From Pollenia angustigena (taxonomy: Eukaryota > Arthropoda > Insecta > Diptera > Polleniidae), in contig OV884056.1 of assembly GCA_930367215.1 (NCBI GenBank), positions 85,385,285-85,449,284 on the forward strand: a stretch of DNA of 64,000 bases. The letters run 5' to 3'. Under the pieces are notes generated by a model, which did no database searches, was not told the origin of the DNA, and was given only the letters and a program-made list of their open reading frames with translations. Positions 34,061-44,071 of the stretch are shown here, piece after piece. The translations under genes were made by a program, and so were the position numbers. How positions within the stretch are numbered: the stretch's first letter is position 1; every line of letters begins with the position of its first letter.

Positions 34061-35043
34061 GACGATAATTTTTAAATAGTATGGTGCGTCCATCTTCCTT
34101 TATAATCGCTTAAACTGTGTTCAGAATGTAATCAATTTTTACCGGAAGTTTGCATTTGGAGAGGACGAGCCACTATTTTACTAACTTATCCTGTTTAGCA
34201 TTTGACTAAACTTGTATTCTGTCATGTAAAGTGAAGCTTGGAAAGCTTCATTTCTGGCTGGCACCTAGTAAAGATATCAAACCATTTATTTGTAGGGCCA
34301 CTTCAGTAAATTTAAACATTAACATTTTCTTACTTTTCATATTTAACTTTACTGAAATAAGTTAATGAAATGCAAGTATCTAGTAGTCCTTACAAATTTA
34401 AAAAATATACTGTTTTGGGACCCCATATACAGTTAAACTAGAAATAATATTGCTGCCGACTTTAGGACAACACTTATCCTATAGTCGGCAGGTCATGAGA
34501 TACTCAAAAGAAATCATGCCGACTACTGGGTAAACTCGTTTTAAACTCATTTTCTGTTATCCCAGAGGCAAGAGGCACGATTGATGAACAATTTACTCAA
34601 ATTTGAGTGTAATCAGAGAAAAATACTGATTTGCCAGTAGTCGGCACCCAATGCCGACCAAAGGAAATTTTGAAAATTTTAGTTCCTAATGTCGGCACCC
34701 AACAAAATTGATAAAATATTTACTTTTTGTAAATTTTTTTACTTTTACGACAAAATTTAATAGACTTTTTACCTTTTTAAACTTTATAAGTAATACACTT
34801 CCCATAAAAAATATGTCTATTTGCCTTTTAAAGTTAGCTGTAACACTAATTTTTTTTTTGAAAAACAAGGGTCACCGCAAAAGTTCAAGAGCTTGTTTAA
34901 TTATTACTAATGGAAAAATGAGTAAATTTTCTTGACAAACTTGATGCTATTTATTAATGTTAAAACCGCATTTCTTATTTATTAACGTTTAAATGCAAAA
35001 TATGCCGACTACTGGGACATGCCGACTTTAGGAACACTTACCC

Positions 35044-35649
35044 TACATGCAAAAAAGGGACAGCCAGCATAACTCTCTCTCTCTCTCTTTCTCTCTCATG
35101 CTGTTACCGGTTTCAATTCTCCTTGATACATAGGAAGTTACATATGTATATAATCATTCAATTTCCTCTGAAAAGACTTTATATTTCGTCGGAAGTATGT
35201 AATTATAAAATCGTTTGTAGCATTCTTTGAGATGTCATTAGAAACACCGTACATTTTTTTTTTTTTTTTTTTTTCAAAACGTATAAAAAGTTTTAAACTC
35301 AAAAACTCTAACAAAACGAATAGATAGTTTGTTATTTAATTTATTAAGTTTTTTAATTAAAATTCAATAATGATGTTTTTATTAAACTGACAGTTGGAAA
35401 CATTTCTAATAGAAACAAAAACAATTTACAATAGCAAATTAGCAAAAACCAGATAATTTTAAAATTCTATTAACAAATTGTTGAATATCAACGAAAAATT
35501 TATAAGAATCATTAAAACAAAAAATCAACAAACTCAAATCGATTTGAGTGGACTTGCCAAAAAAAAAAAAAAAAAAAAAAACGCAGAAAACATGAAACAC
35601 AAGAAATAAAAAAATAAGAACAGGAAGTTTTTGGCAAGCGACATCGACG
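35044..35649. other. Stretch up to the Transib
   Basis: Holds a CT-rich microsatellite (about 35070-35098) in a context shared with 11461-11545, and a T run near 35255-35274. A second A run at 35560-35580 shows simple-sequence expansion. No gene. The CGACG at 35645-35649 is the left target duplication of the Transib. Confidence 0.5.
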
Positions 35650-35688
35650 CACAGTAGCGCCCGTAGAGCAAACGAGGTTGCAAAAATC
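35650..35688 (+). repeat. Transib 5' terminus with RSS-like heptamer and nonamer
   Basis: Heptamer CACAGTA (35650-35656), a 23-bp spacer, then nonamer GCAAAAATC (35680-35688). This matches the RSS-like build described for Transib ends (heptamer, 23 +/- 1 bp spacer, A-rich nonamer). Confidence 0.85.
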
Positions 35689-36290
35689 AAAATTTTCATG
35701 AGCACCGACGAAGTTTTGAATAAACTCATGTTATAGGAAACTTTTCAACGATTTCAAATCTGCCACTCTTAATAATATCACATTTTTAGTTTAGAAGATA
35801 TAGCCGTTCAAAGTTGACCGACTTTCGGTTTTCAAAAAAACACACAATTTTTAGTAAATTTGTTGCGATTTCAGGTGTAATATCACGAAAAATAGGTAAC
35901 GAATCGCCTTATTTTTTGTTTGTATTGATTGATGCATTTATTAAATGTGTAATGATAAAAAAAAAATGAACTGTTTGCTTTGTGTTTCTCCTGGTAAATC
36001 ACTATTTAAAAACTATCCGTTTTTTCACTATTTTTCAACTTTGACGGAAAATAACAAAAATCTATATTTTTCTATATTTGCCATATTTGCAAAATCTGTT
36101 CTTTGATTATTTCTTTACATAATTCAAAAATTTTATCTGCCCGTACGTGCCCGTTTGGCTTCTAGAGGTAAAAAAGGTTAAAAAGACATGGTTGCAGAAA
36201 TTGTATGACAGTAGTTTGATCTAAAATCTAAAAAAACTACTCATTGAAATTAGCAGGTACGTACCTCACTTAAACAATACTTTGGCGTAC

Positions 36291-36590
36291 AAATGGTCAA
36301 GAACAATATTGACTACAGGTAGGCACAAATCTTATTTGGACACGTGCATAATATCAAAATTGCATTATTCAGCCTAATTCCATTTGTATGCAGGGAACAG
36401 GTAAATTTTTCGGCATGGTAGCATAAGCCTATATATTGCAAATGGTCAAGAACAATATTGACTACAGGTAGGCACAAATCTTATTTGGACACGTGCATAA
36501 TATAAAAATGCATTATTCAGCCTAAATCCATATGTATGTAGGGAACAGGTACATTTTTCGGCATGGTAGCATAAGCCTATATATTGCAAA
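36291..36590 (+). repeat. Tandem duplication (~149 bp) in Transib 5' region
   Basis: Two copies, about 36291-36440 and 36440-36590, start AAATGGTCAAGAACAATATT and end GCCTATATATTGCA, with few differences. They lie between the 5' terminus and the start codon, so they may duplicate promoter or leader sequence. Each includes CAGGTAGG, a splice-donor-like site, but no intron is needed for the reading frame. Confidence 0.9.
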
Positions 36591-36674
36591 ATAAGCATAA
36601 TGCCTGGATTAGTCTACGACTGAAAGTTGGCGCAACAATTACTGAAACCATTAAACAATTTAAGTACTGAAAAC

Positions 36675-38678
36675 ATGGCGTTGAACAATTTTAAATTATT
36701 TGAACTGTTTAGAAAGTCAACCACACCAAATTTTTTCACGGAAGCTGCTTTAGAAGAACTTGATAGCTTATACGGAAATATTGAGAGAAGCGAAATTATA
36801 AAAAATAATTTTTATCTGATATATGCAAATATTAAGGCAAAATGGGTGAAATCTAATCGAACCATTCAGAACTTCAACTCCAAATACGAGGACTGGCTTA
36901 ATGAAGATACCATCCTGGATATATTGGCAGTAGATAAACCCACCACATCAACCAGAGGAGCAAAAGGAAGGCCAAAAAAAAGTATTGAGGAGTGTTCAAT
37001 TTTCACAAGAAAGAGGAAACTTGCCGATGCCACCAATGACTTGACCACGAAGCAATTATCGGAAGCGCTGTCTATTAAATTTACAAAGGATAGTGAAAGA
37101 GTTAGGTCGCACATAACCAAATCTGTTGCTGATGCAAGCCCACTGCGACTAAAAAGGATTAAGGAAAGCATTCCCACGCCCACAAACGCACACATTAAAA
37201 AGTATGGTTCCGAAGAAGCCTTGGCCTTGTTTATGGACTTAGAACTTTCCAAAGAGAAATATGAGAAACTACGGGCATCTTTAACGCGACACGGCGCTGA
37301 CGTTTTACCCGGATACAAGCATATTACGCAAGCCAAAATAAATTCACGACCACTGCATACGGAATTTACGGAAGTCTCTGCGAAAGCCAATCTGCAGGAT
37401 CTCATGGGCCATACAGCAAAACGGTTGTTGGAGAGTCTTCCTGAAAATGAGGTGAAAATTCTTCCTGAGAAGTTGACATTGATCAGCAAATGGGGCTGCG
37501 ATGGATCATCCGGACAAAGCGTTTATAAGCAAAGGATATCTTCCGATGACGCTACAATATCGGACGGAAATATGTTTATGGCATCTGTTGTTCCTTTGCG
37601 GCTTAAATCGGATGTTTCCCTTCACTGGAAAAATCCACGTCCGTCATCAGTGCATTATTGCCGACCAATAATGTTTCAGTTTGCAAGGGAATCGGCAGAA
37701 CTCATAAGGACCACGGTGAAGGACATTGAAGAACAAATAAGCAAGATTAAGCCTACAAAGCTGCAAATTGGAGAAGGAAAATATATTGAATGCAATTACG
37801 AGTTCCATCTGACCATGGTTGACGGAAAAGTCGTAAACGAACTGACAGGAACAACCTCAACAATGTCATGCCCGATTTGCAAAAAGAGTCAGAAGAACTT
37901 TGGTAATTTAAACGATTCTACAAATGAGGAGAATTACGAATATGGAATGTCACCATTGCACGCAAGGATAAGGTGTATGGAATTCTTGCTAAAACTGGCG
38001 TATACCCTACCACAAGAGGAGGAAAACTTCGATGAAAATACATCAATAAAGGATAAGGAAAAGATCAGAAAGAAGCAAATACAGGATGCTTTTTTTAAAC
38101 AAGTTGGACTAAAAGTAGACTGTCCCAAGCACGGATACGGTAACTCAAACGATGGAAACACTTCTAGGAGATTTTTTGAAAATGATGAGGCAGTAACTAG
38201 AATCACTGGAATTGACAATCAAATCGTGAAAAGATTGGGAACGATCTTGGATGTTTTAAACTGCAAAGAAAATGTCAATTCTACAAAATATGGAGAATAT
38301 GCGTCGAAAACTGCATCTCTTTTAGCAGAAATGTATCCACAGAAGAAGTTGACCCCGACCGTCCATAAAATATTGGCGCATGGCAAAGATATAATTGAGT
38401 ACCAGTCTTTGCCAATTGGAGAGCTTTCTGAAGAAGCACAGGAGTCTCTTAACAAATTTTATAAAAAATATAGATTGCAGAACACATTCAAAGCATCAAG
38501 GGTAAGGCAAAATGAGGACCTCTTCAACATGTTGGCAGCATCTTCCGATCCACTTATATCTTCCCTGCGGCATGTGAAGTCACGAATAGAGTTAGAAAAT
38601 AATTATAGTTTAGAAATGGTTAGTCTTTTAGATATACCTTCTCTTACGAACTGTGATGAATATTTTACAGAAAATTGA
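36675..38678 (+). CDS. Transib transposase (RAG1-like core)
   Basis: One open frame of 667 codons. The ATG at 36675 is the first after an in-frame stop at 36621 and has a good fly context (AAACATGG). The N-terminal ~270 residues are basic, with a GRPKKS-like patch. The catalytic region shows KWGCDGSSGQSVYKQ (first Asp near residue 276), HLTMVDGKV (second Asp near 383), a CPICKK zinc-type pair near 399-402, a histidine-rich TPTVHKILAHG near 560-570, and PIGELSEEAQE near 580-589, which carries the final Glu of the DDE set. These motifs and their order define the Transib family, whose core is homologous to RAG1. The protein is expected to cut at CACAGTG-type heptamers by nicking and hairpin formation and to insert at CG-rich 5-bp sites. 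AATAAA follows four bases after the stop. No disruption is seen. Confidence 0.95.
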   Translation: MALNNFKLFELFRKSTTPNFFTEAALEELDSLYGNIERSEIIKNNFYLIYANIKAKWVKSNRTIQNFNSKYEDWLNEDTILDILAVDKPTTSTRGAKGRPKKSIEECSIFTRKRKLADATNDLTTKQLSEALSIKFTKDSERVRSHITKSVADASPLRLKRIKESIPTPTNAHIKKYGSEEALALFMDLELSKEKYEKLRASLTRHGADVLPGYKHITQAKINSRPLHTEFTEVSAKANLQDLMGHTAKRLLESLPENEVKILPEKLTLISKWGCDGSSGQSVYKQRISSDDATISDGNMFMASVVPLRLKSDVSLHWKNPRPSSVHYCRPIMFQFARESAELIRTTVKDIEEQISKIKPTKLQIGEGKYIECNYEFHLTMVDGKVVNELTGTTSTMSCPICKKSQKNFGNLNDSTNEENYEYGMSPLHARIRCMEFLLKLAYTLPQEEENFDENTSIKDKEKIRKKQIQDAFFKQVGLKVDCPKHGYGNSNDGNTSRRFFENDEAVTRITGIDNQIVKRLGTILDVLNCKENVNSTKYGEYASKTASLLAEMYPQKKLTPTVHKILAHGKDIIEYQSLPIGELSEEAQESLNKFYKKYRLQNTFKASRVRQNEDLFNMLAASSDPLISSLRHVKSRIELENNYSLEMVSLLDIPSLTNCDEYFTEN

Positions 38679-38959
38679 AAAAATAAATTTAAAAAAAAAT
38701 AATTTTTTTTTTAATTTGTTGGGTAATAATTTAAAACATAAAAACCTAAAGAAAAAAAATAAAAACAATCTAAAAATGTAAAAATAATTTTTTTTAGTTA
38801 CCATAAAATTGATTTTTCTACTAATTTTAACTTTGATAACCCATAATTAGGCCCCTACAGAGCGTAGCACCCTTTCCAAACGCTCATTTCATAGGCTGAA
38901 CAGTTATCTATCATATGCTGTTTAAACTGTTCAATTATCTTATTCGGTTCAAAAGATAT

Positions 38960-38997
38960 GATTTTTGCAACGAAAAAACTCAAATGGCGCCACTGTG
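38960..38997 (-). repeat. Transib 3' terminus with RSS-like heptamer and nonamer
   Basis: Read inward on the minus strand: heptamer CACAGTG (38997-38991), which equals the consensus RSS heptamer, a 22-bp spacer, and nonamer GCAAAAATC (38968-38960). The nonamer is identical to that at the 5' end. Confidence 0.85.
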
Positions 38998-39002
38998 CGA
39001 CG

Positions 39003-39489
39003 CCGGAATGTCTGAGTTTTTTTTATAGAAAACAAATTTATATACATACATAGGTACATCCATATACATATTTTTATTTTTTTTGTTTTTATTTTTTAGC
39101 ATGTTTTTTCTATACATCTTCAAATCATAAAATACTACATAAAAAATCCAAAAAAGAGGAAGGCAAAACTATATTAACAATTAATCAAATAAATAATTAA
39201 ACATTTGTTTTCGAAGTGTGATAATCTTTGAGCTATTCATGTTAACAATTAAGCATTTAATTAAAATTTTTGATAGATAGGTATTTGTTTATTAATTCAG
39301 AAGAATATACATAAATAATTCATAAAAAAACTGTTTTAAAATGTTTCATATTTAATTGTTAAAAAAAGGAAATAAATGAAATTTCATAAAAAGTCAACGA
39401 ACTCTTTCTAACAATGTATTGTTTTTGTTACTAATCAAAAAAGTTTTCATTGAAACTGGAGTCTTTGTACCTATTTGGCAAAAAACACA
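39003..39489. other. AT-rich stretch, nothing recognised
   Basis: No frame or repeat structure stands out between the Transib and the next foldback element. Confidence 0.45.
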
Positions 39490-39684
39490 GGGGTCTAATC
39501 ACCGCATTCGATATCGAGCAAAATTAATCGAAATTATTTATTTTGGTATCATGACACTCGATATCGAATGAAATGTAGTGAATTTGAAATAATAGCATTT
39601 GATATTGAGTAACTCGACAATCGTATGGAAAAAAATTAGATAGTTTATTCGAAACAAAAGTATCGAATGCGGTGATTAGACCCC
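39490..39684. mobile_element. 195-bp foldback MITE with CGATATCGA motifs
   Basis: Arms begin GGGGTCTAATCACCGCATTC (left) and read its exact complement on the right (24 bp, no mismatch). Self-complementary CGATATCGA motifs occur at about 39510 and 39553. No clear target duplication. Non-coding. Confidence 0.75.
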
Positions 39685-39911
39685 AGGTCGACATTGAAAA
39701 GGTTTTTTTTTAGCCATTTTTATGGTTTTTGGAATGCTGTAGCCGAATATGAAGTCAGATCATGTCATATTTATCAGATAACGGTATGTTTGTGTTTTTC
39801 GCTGTATAGTGCTCTATATAAGTTTTGGCGACGTCAATTGGCCACCAAGATCATTTGATTTGACGCCGTTAGACTTTTTTTGTTATGCTTCGTCAATTAC
39901 TATGTCAACAA

Positions 39912-40860
39912 CAGGGCTGTTTTCAGTCTCCAAAAACTGAATAAAACATACCATTTTGTGATAATTTCGTGTTTTAATCTTAAAATGTTTAACAGCCGTA
40001 TCTTAACAAGAGCGGGACGCGGAACGTTTTCTTTCGCTTAGCTCTTACGCTGATATGCCATACTAAAGCAAGAGCGTCAACGTTGTGTCACGAACAGTAG
40101 TGAAAGCTTTCTTGTTCAATAAAACCCACAAAAAAATCTTAATAAAAATAGAGATAAAAATGCTTGATTGACGCTTGATTTAAACGAGCTGTCAAAATCG
40201 GGTTTTTCAATTGCAAAGCGTTCAGGCCGCTCCATTCAAAAACTAGAAAACGCGTGCCGCTTTTATTTAGGTACGACTGTAATATGCAAGTCTGAAGAAA
40301 ATATTTAATTATTTTCAGAGTACAAAACTAACACTGTTACACTTTGTTTATCATTCGTCAAACTATCATAGAATGAACCTTTTGCGACTATCTGTATAAA
40401 TCATATTAATATAACAATTATACCGAGCATTTCACGAGTTGTAAGATAATATATACATGAGTCTCATTCGATTCTTGACTTGAAAGTCTCGTTATCTTTA
40501 CCCACGTCTTAAACGATTCCCACAACGATTGAAGAAGCGTCTGTGCTATGAAAGAATCTCACTCGTGTTACAGACAGTTTGAGAAATCGTCTACGATTAA
40601 AAAGTGCGGTCATCGACGATCAAAGACGCTCTTCATGAGACTTTCAGTAGCTCTTACACGATTGAAATTGCTAGCTGGGTATGAAGTTATTGTGTTTTTG
40701 TTTGAATGTTTTTTTTTATAAAAATCAAACAAAAATTGTTTAAAAAAAACAATTTTAAGTTGTCCGATTTTCTTGACGATTTTTCGAAACGATAAAGATG
40801 ATTTTTTTATTTTTTCTCAGGAAACTGTCGATTTCCTCACAAATTTATCTGGCAGCCCTG
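39912..40860. mobile_element. hAT-like element, CAGGGCTG ends
   Basis: Ends CAGGGCTG and CAGCCCTG; flanks GTCAACAA (39904-39911) and GTCAACAG (40861-40868) agree at seven of eight bases. Inverted similarity beyond the first eight bases is weak. The 949-bp interior has no transposase. The reading of an insertion is supported by mariner coding on its left and the shared flank. Confidence 0.6.
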
Positions 40861-40896
40861 GTCAACAGGGATAATCTCTTTTCACACCGTCCAGAC

Positions 40897-41102
40897 CAAG
40901 GCGAATTAACTACAGGTGGTGTCGAAACGGCATCTGATTTTGACAGTTCAGGCTTATTTTCTTTGATTTGTTAGTGTTTTGATAATAATGGTTGACATTT
41001 CGAGCTAATGGCACTAACAATGCAATGCAAAAAACCGTATGTTGTTTCTGTTGTTTTTGGATTGTTGTAGTTCCGACACCACCTGTAGTTGAATTCGCCT
41101 TG
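40897..41102. mobile_element. CAAGGCG-family hAT-like MITE, copy B
   Basis: A 206-bp element with ends CAAGGCGAATTAACTACAGG and a nearly perfect complement, flanked by identical GTCCAGAC (40889-40896 and 41103-41110). The exact 8-bp duplication indicates a young insertion by a hAT-type enzyme. Confidence 0.88.
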
Positions 41103-41881
41103 GTCCAGACTATCCAATGTTATGTGTGCACAAAAACAAAATGTTGGTAGTATTAACGAAGCACAATGGCTTATGTTTTTTGATGTGGGGAAAACGTATG
41201 GCACGACAACCCTTATAAAAATCCACAATAAGGTATCAAGATTGCGTTTATTTATCTGGATGTTTGACTTTGTTGAGCGAACAAATGTTTTAACGACGCT
41301 ATTTAAACAATACAAAACACCGACAGCAACAGTCTTCACTATCCCAATTCATGTGTACACAAGACATTTTTTGTTATTTTAACATAGCGATGGCAAATCT
41401 AGACGGTCTGTAACGGTTAAGCATTTCACCAACACCAGCATTCGGCTATCGCAGACATACCGCCCGAAATGTGCGAAAAATTGGTCGAAAACTGGCTCAA
41501 AATGATCGATATTATAATCATATCTATGTGTGTTTTATTTGACTTTACTTTCTGAAACTAAAAAGTGGATAACCCGTTATTTCTTTTTAATAATTTTCGA
41601 TCATATTAAAAACAAAATGGCCAAAGTATAGTTTGAACCCCCTCTGGAATTAAAAACAAAAATTAAAATTTAAGGGGGCTGAGGCCCGTGGGCCCCCCTG
41701 GATCCAAAAAATCGCCCCGCCCACTTAGTGGAATGTGTGGGTACTCAAATAAAAGGTTATTGTACAAGAAAAGCGAAAATAATAAAATTTTGGGATGACG
41801 GGACGGGAAAGTACCCCCATCCATTCATATCTATGCGAAGGTACTCAAATTTTATTTTATTGTTTTATATTGTATTTTTTA

Positions 41882-42007
41882 GGGCCATTATTATAACTTG
41901 GCGTTAGCTGTTATCCAACAGTTAACAGACGCTTTTTGACAGATAACACATTATTATCTGCCAATTTAATCTTAACTTTAACTAACTTCAAGTTGTAATA
42001 ATGGCCC
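41882..42007. mobile_element. 126-bp MITE, GGGCCATTATTATAAC type
   Basis: Arms GGGCCATTATTATAAC and the near-complement ending AATAATGGCCC, with TTA on both sides (41879-41881 and 42008-42010). Nested in the foldback element. Confidence 0.75.
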
Positions 42008-42111
42008 TTAATGTTTTATGCTCGATTTATTTTTAAAATGTTTCTTAATTTTTTTGTAACTAATAGCCTTTTTCCGATGTGCTAAAGAATTATTTTCTGG
42101 GTAGCCGACCT

Positions 42112-42581
42112 TAGGCCGGGCGCAAGGATTTTCTCCTATATGGTATAAAACCGGCTTCGCTAAATTAAGCTTCTCTGCTTAGCCGGCCTTCGGACAGGCG
42201 CAAGGATTTTCGCTCTATAGTATAACAAAGACCGGCTTCGATAACTTAAGCTTCTCTGCTTAGCCGGCCTTCGTCCGGGCACAAGGATTTTCTCCTCTAT
42301 GGTATATAACCGGCTTCGCTAACTTAAGCTTCTCTGCTAAGCCGGCCTTTGGACGGGCGCAAGCATTTTCTCTCTTTAGTATAATAAAGACAGGCTTCGA
42401 TAACTTAAGCATCTCTGCATAGCCGGCCTTCTTCTGGGCACAAGGATTTTCTCCTCTATGGTATAACAAATACCGGCTTCGCTAACTAAAGCTTCTCTGT
42501 ATAGCGGGCCTTCGGCCGGGCGCAAGGATTTTCTCCTCTATGGTATAACAAAGACCGGCTTCGCTAATTAAAGCTTTTCTG
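42112..42581. repeat. Six tandem repeats, ~80-bp unit
   Basis: Units start at 42112, 42180, 42261, 42339, 42420 and 42502, with lengths of 68, 81, 78, 81, 82 and 80 bp. Each contains a TAGCCGGCCTTCGG-like start, GGGCGCAAGGATTTTCTC and ACCGGCTTCGCTAACTTAAG. The units differ by many substitutions, so the array is not freshly amplified. A minus-strand open frame (42469-42260) through three units is a consequence of units of 78 and 81 bp, both multiples of three, and is not taken as a gene. Confidence 0.9.
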
Positions 42582-42975
42582 CACCTAAAAGATACTTAAA
42601 TTAACCTAGAGAGAAAAATAATATGCGAAAACAAAAACAAAATACATATTTGCAATCGCGAGCAAATTACCTTTAATTTGAGTACCCACACATATCACAA
42701 AGTGGGCGGAGCAGTTTTTTGGGTCCAGAGGGCACCACGGGCCTCAGCCCCCTTAAATTTTAATTTTGGTTTTTGTGCTTTGTTTATTCTGAATCGGGAG
42801 GCATATTTTTTAAACTGCACTTCAGCCAACAAAAATTTGCAAGTTGAAGTCGGCGATATTGCTGGTGTTAAGACATCACAAATTGCTGGTGTGGTCAGGG
42901 GGTATGATCTGGTCTTAGTTTTGCCACTTCCTACGCGTATTCAAATCAATCGTTTGTGTTCTAGATTAATGTGGT

Positions 42976-43070
42976 GTTTATAGAACACGAGCGCCTTACT
43001 CGTCCGTTCAACTTAAATTTAAAACAAAAACAAAATTTACGGACGAGTAAGGCGCTCGTGTTCTATAAAC
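42976..43070. repeat. Perfect 32-bp inverted repeat (hairpin)
   Basis: Arms 42976-43007 and 43039-43070 are exact complements, starting GTTTATAGAACACGAGCGCC. The loop is 31 bp and A-rich. The absence of any mismatch in a GC-rich stem within old repeat DNA is notable. It may be a very short MITE or a hairpin created by a break. Confidence 0.92.
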
Positions 43071-44071
43071 TACACATCAGATTATTTACTACCCCTCTAC
43101 AACTGACATGATTTGCTGTTATAACTTGATCCTAAAAAAGCGTTGTTAAAACATTTGCATTAACAACCGTGTTATAACATGAGACAACTTCTAACATAAT
43201 GAGGGTATACTTAATACTAACATCATATTAGTGTTAATGTTAAGTGTTTCATGTCAGTTATAGACTACATGTTACGTATATAAACTTAATTAAGTTTTAG
43301 TATTTCGTTAGTTTTTCCATTCATATGTATGTATGTATGTATATTCAGTAAGATTAAATTTTTTTGATGGGTTTAGTGGAAGTGTTAGATTTAAAAGGGA
43401 GTGTTATTGGCTGGATTATACGGTCCAGTAACAGAATATGCTCATGGAAAATCTACCAATAATAATTTTTAGAAATTTTCAGCTACGGAAAAATTTAAAT
43501 AGGTATATTGTTTCTAGTACAGAAATAAGTGAGTTAGAACTAAAATCTTTAAGTATTGCACCACTTTCTTTCCAGAATTACTTCACACTGACACAAATAA
43601 CTTACATACTTTTATTGAATTTATTATAAATATTTTCAAAATGGATATATAATTTAAATAAAAGTGTAAAAATACTGTATACAGATAATAAAAAAAAAAT
43701 TAATACAAAATAACAAATATTTATTTAATATGTATTATCATACCTATCGTAAAATTTTTAACTGTAGTTAAAAAAATACTTATATAAAATAACAAATAAA
43801 ACATAAACAAAAGTAAGGAAACACTGTTTACTTTTGCTGGGCAAATAGACGCGTTGCCAACAAGCTTCGCATGACTATCTGGTTAAATTTCTGACATAAA
43901 TAGCAATTAATTAACTGGTACTGCAGTTTGCAGATCGTTCAGAGGTGGTGTTTATTTGTTCAACAGGATTTTTCCGACAACTTTATCGGAATATTTTAAC
44001 AAACAATGGCAAAAAGAAAAACAAGAAAAAAAATTAAAAGAATAAATATAAAATCCATTAAATTATCTATA
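43071..44071. other. Stretch without recognisable gene
   Basis: A GTAT microsatellite lies near 43325-43342. The frame at 43438-43629 has an AT-driven composition and no domain. Nothing else called. Confidence 0.45.

Larger units (their letters stand above)
31999..35043. mobile_element. TA-flanked element rich in GTCGGCA, with nested insertions
   Basis: The left end GGGTAAGTGTACCAGTAGTC and the right end, complement of a sequence closing GGAACACTTACCC, are inverted copies with TA on both sides (31997-31998 and 35044-35045). About ten copies of GTCGGCA, many as CCAGTAGTCGGCA, lie near the two ends in opposite orientation. Between them are a palindrome-rich element (32385-33216) and a Penelope-like fragment (33590-34060). 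Removing these leaves under 2 kb. No transposase was recognised, so the element seems non-autonomous, of the Tc1/mariner type by its TA target. Confidence 0.7.
35650..38997 (+). mobile_element. Complete Transib transposon with CGACG target duplication
   Basis: A 3348-bp element bounded by a perfect 5-bp duplication CGACG (35645-35649 and 38998-39002), the GC-rich target type known for Transib. The left end is CACAGTAGCGCC and the right end, inverted, CACAGTGGCGCC; both later contain GTTGCAAAAATC. The interior holds one long transposase frame. Transib is the superfamily from which the RAG1 recombinase core is thought to descend. Intact ends, a perfect duplication and an open frame make this a candidate active element. 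Confidence 0.95.
39823..41575 (+). pseudogene. mariner-like (DD41D type) relic, copy C, with insertions
   Basis: The fragment at 39823-39900 reads FGDVNWPPRSFDLTPLDFF, the third-aspartate region of the mariner family. The fragment at about 41430-41510 reads AIADIPPEMCEKLVENWLKM, the C-terminal region, and a right end GGATAACCCGTT closes at 41575, like that at 17510. Between them lie a hAT-like element (39912-40860), a CAAGGCG MITE (40897-41102) and a segment (about 41111-41395) resembling 12720-12810. The N-terminal two thirds of the gene are missing. Confidence 0.7.
41655..42777. mobile_element. GC-rich foldback element with internal tandem repeats
   Basis: Inverted arms of about 100 bp (41655-41760 and 42660-42777) contain GGGGGCTGAGGCCCGTGG, CGCCCACTT and GTGTGGGTACTCAAAT. 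Their GC content is far above the surrounding DNA. Inside are a TTA-flanked MITE (41882-42007) and six tandem repeats of about 80 bp (42112-42581). No protein domain was recognised. The build (long arms, tandem repeats) is that of foldback elements. Confidence 0.75.

Noticed and set aside
36866..38455. Minus-strand open frames across the Transib gene
   Set aside because: They are antisense to the Transib transposase and carry no motifs of their own.
42260..42469. Minus-strand repetitive open frame (ENPCA...KAG...LKL)
   Set aside because: It arises from tandem DNA repeats with unit lengths that are multiples of three; the other units are frame-shifted or contain stops, so a protein is unlikely.
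42112..42581. CRISPR-like array
   Set aside because: The repeated units are long (~80 bp), diverged and contiguous without unique spacers, and the genome is eukaryotic.
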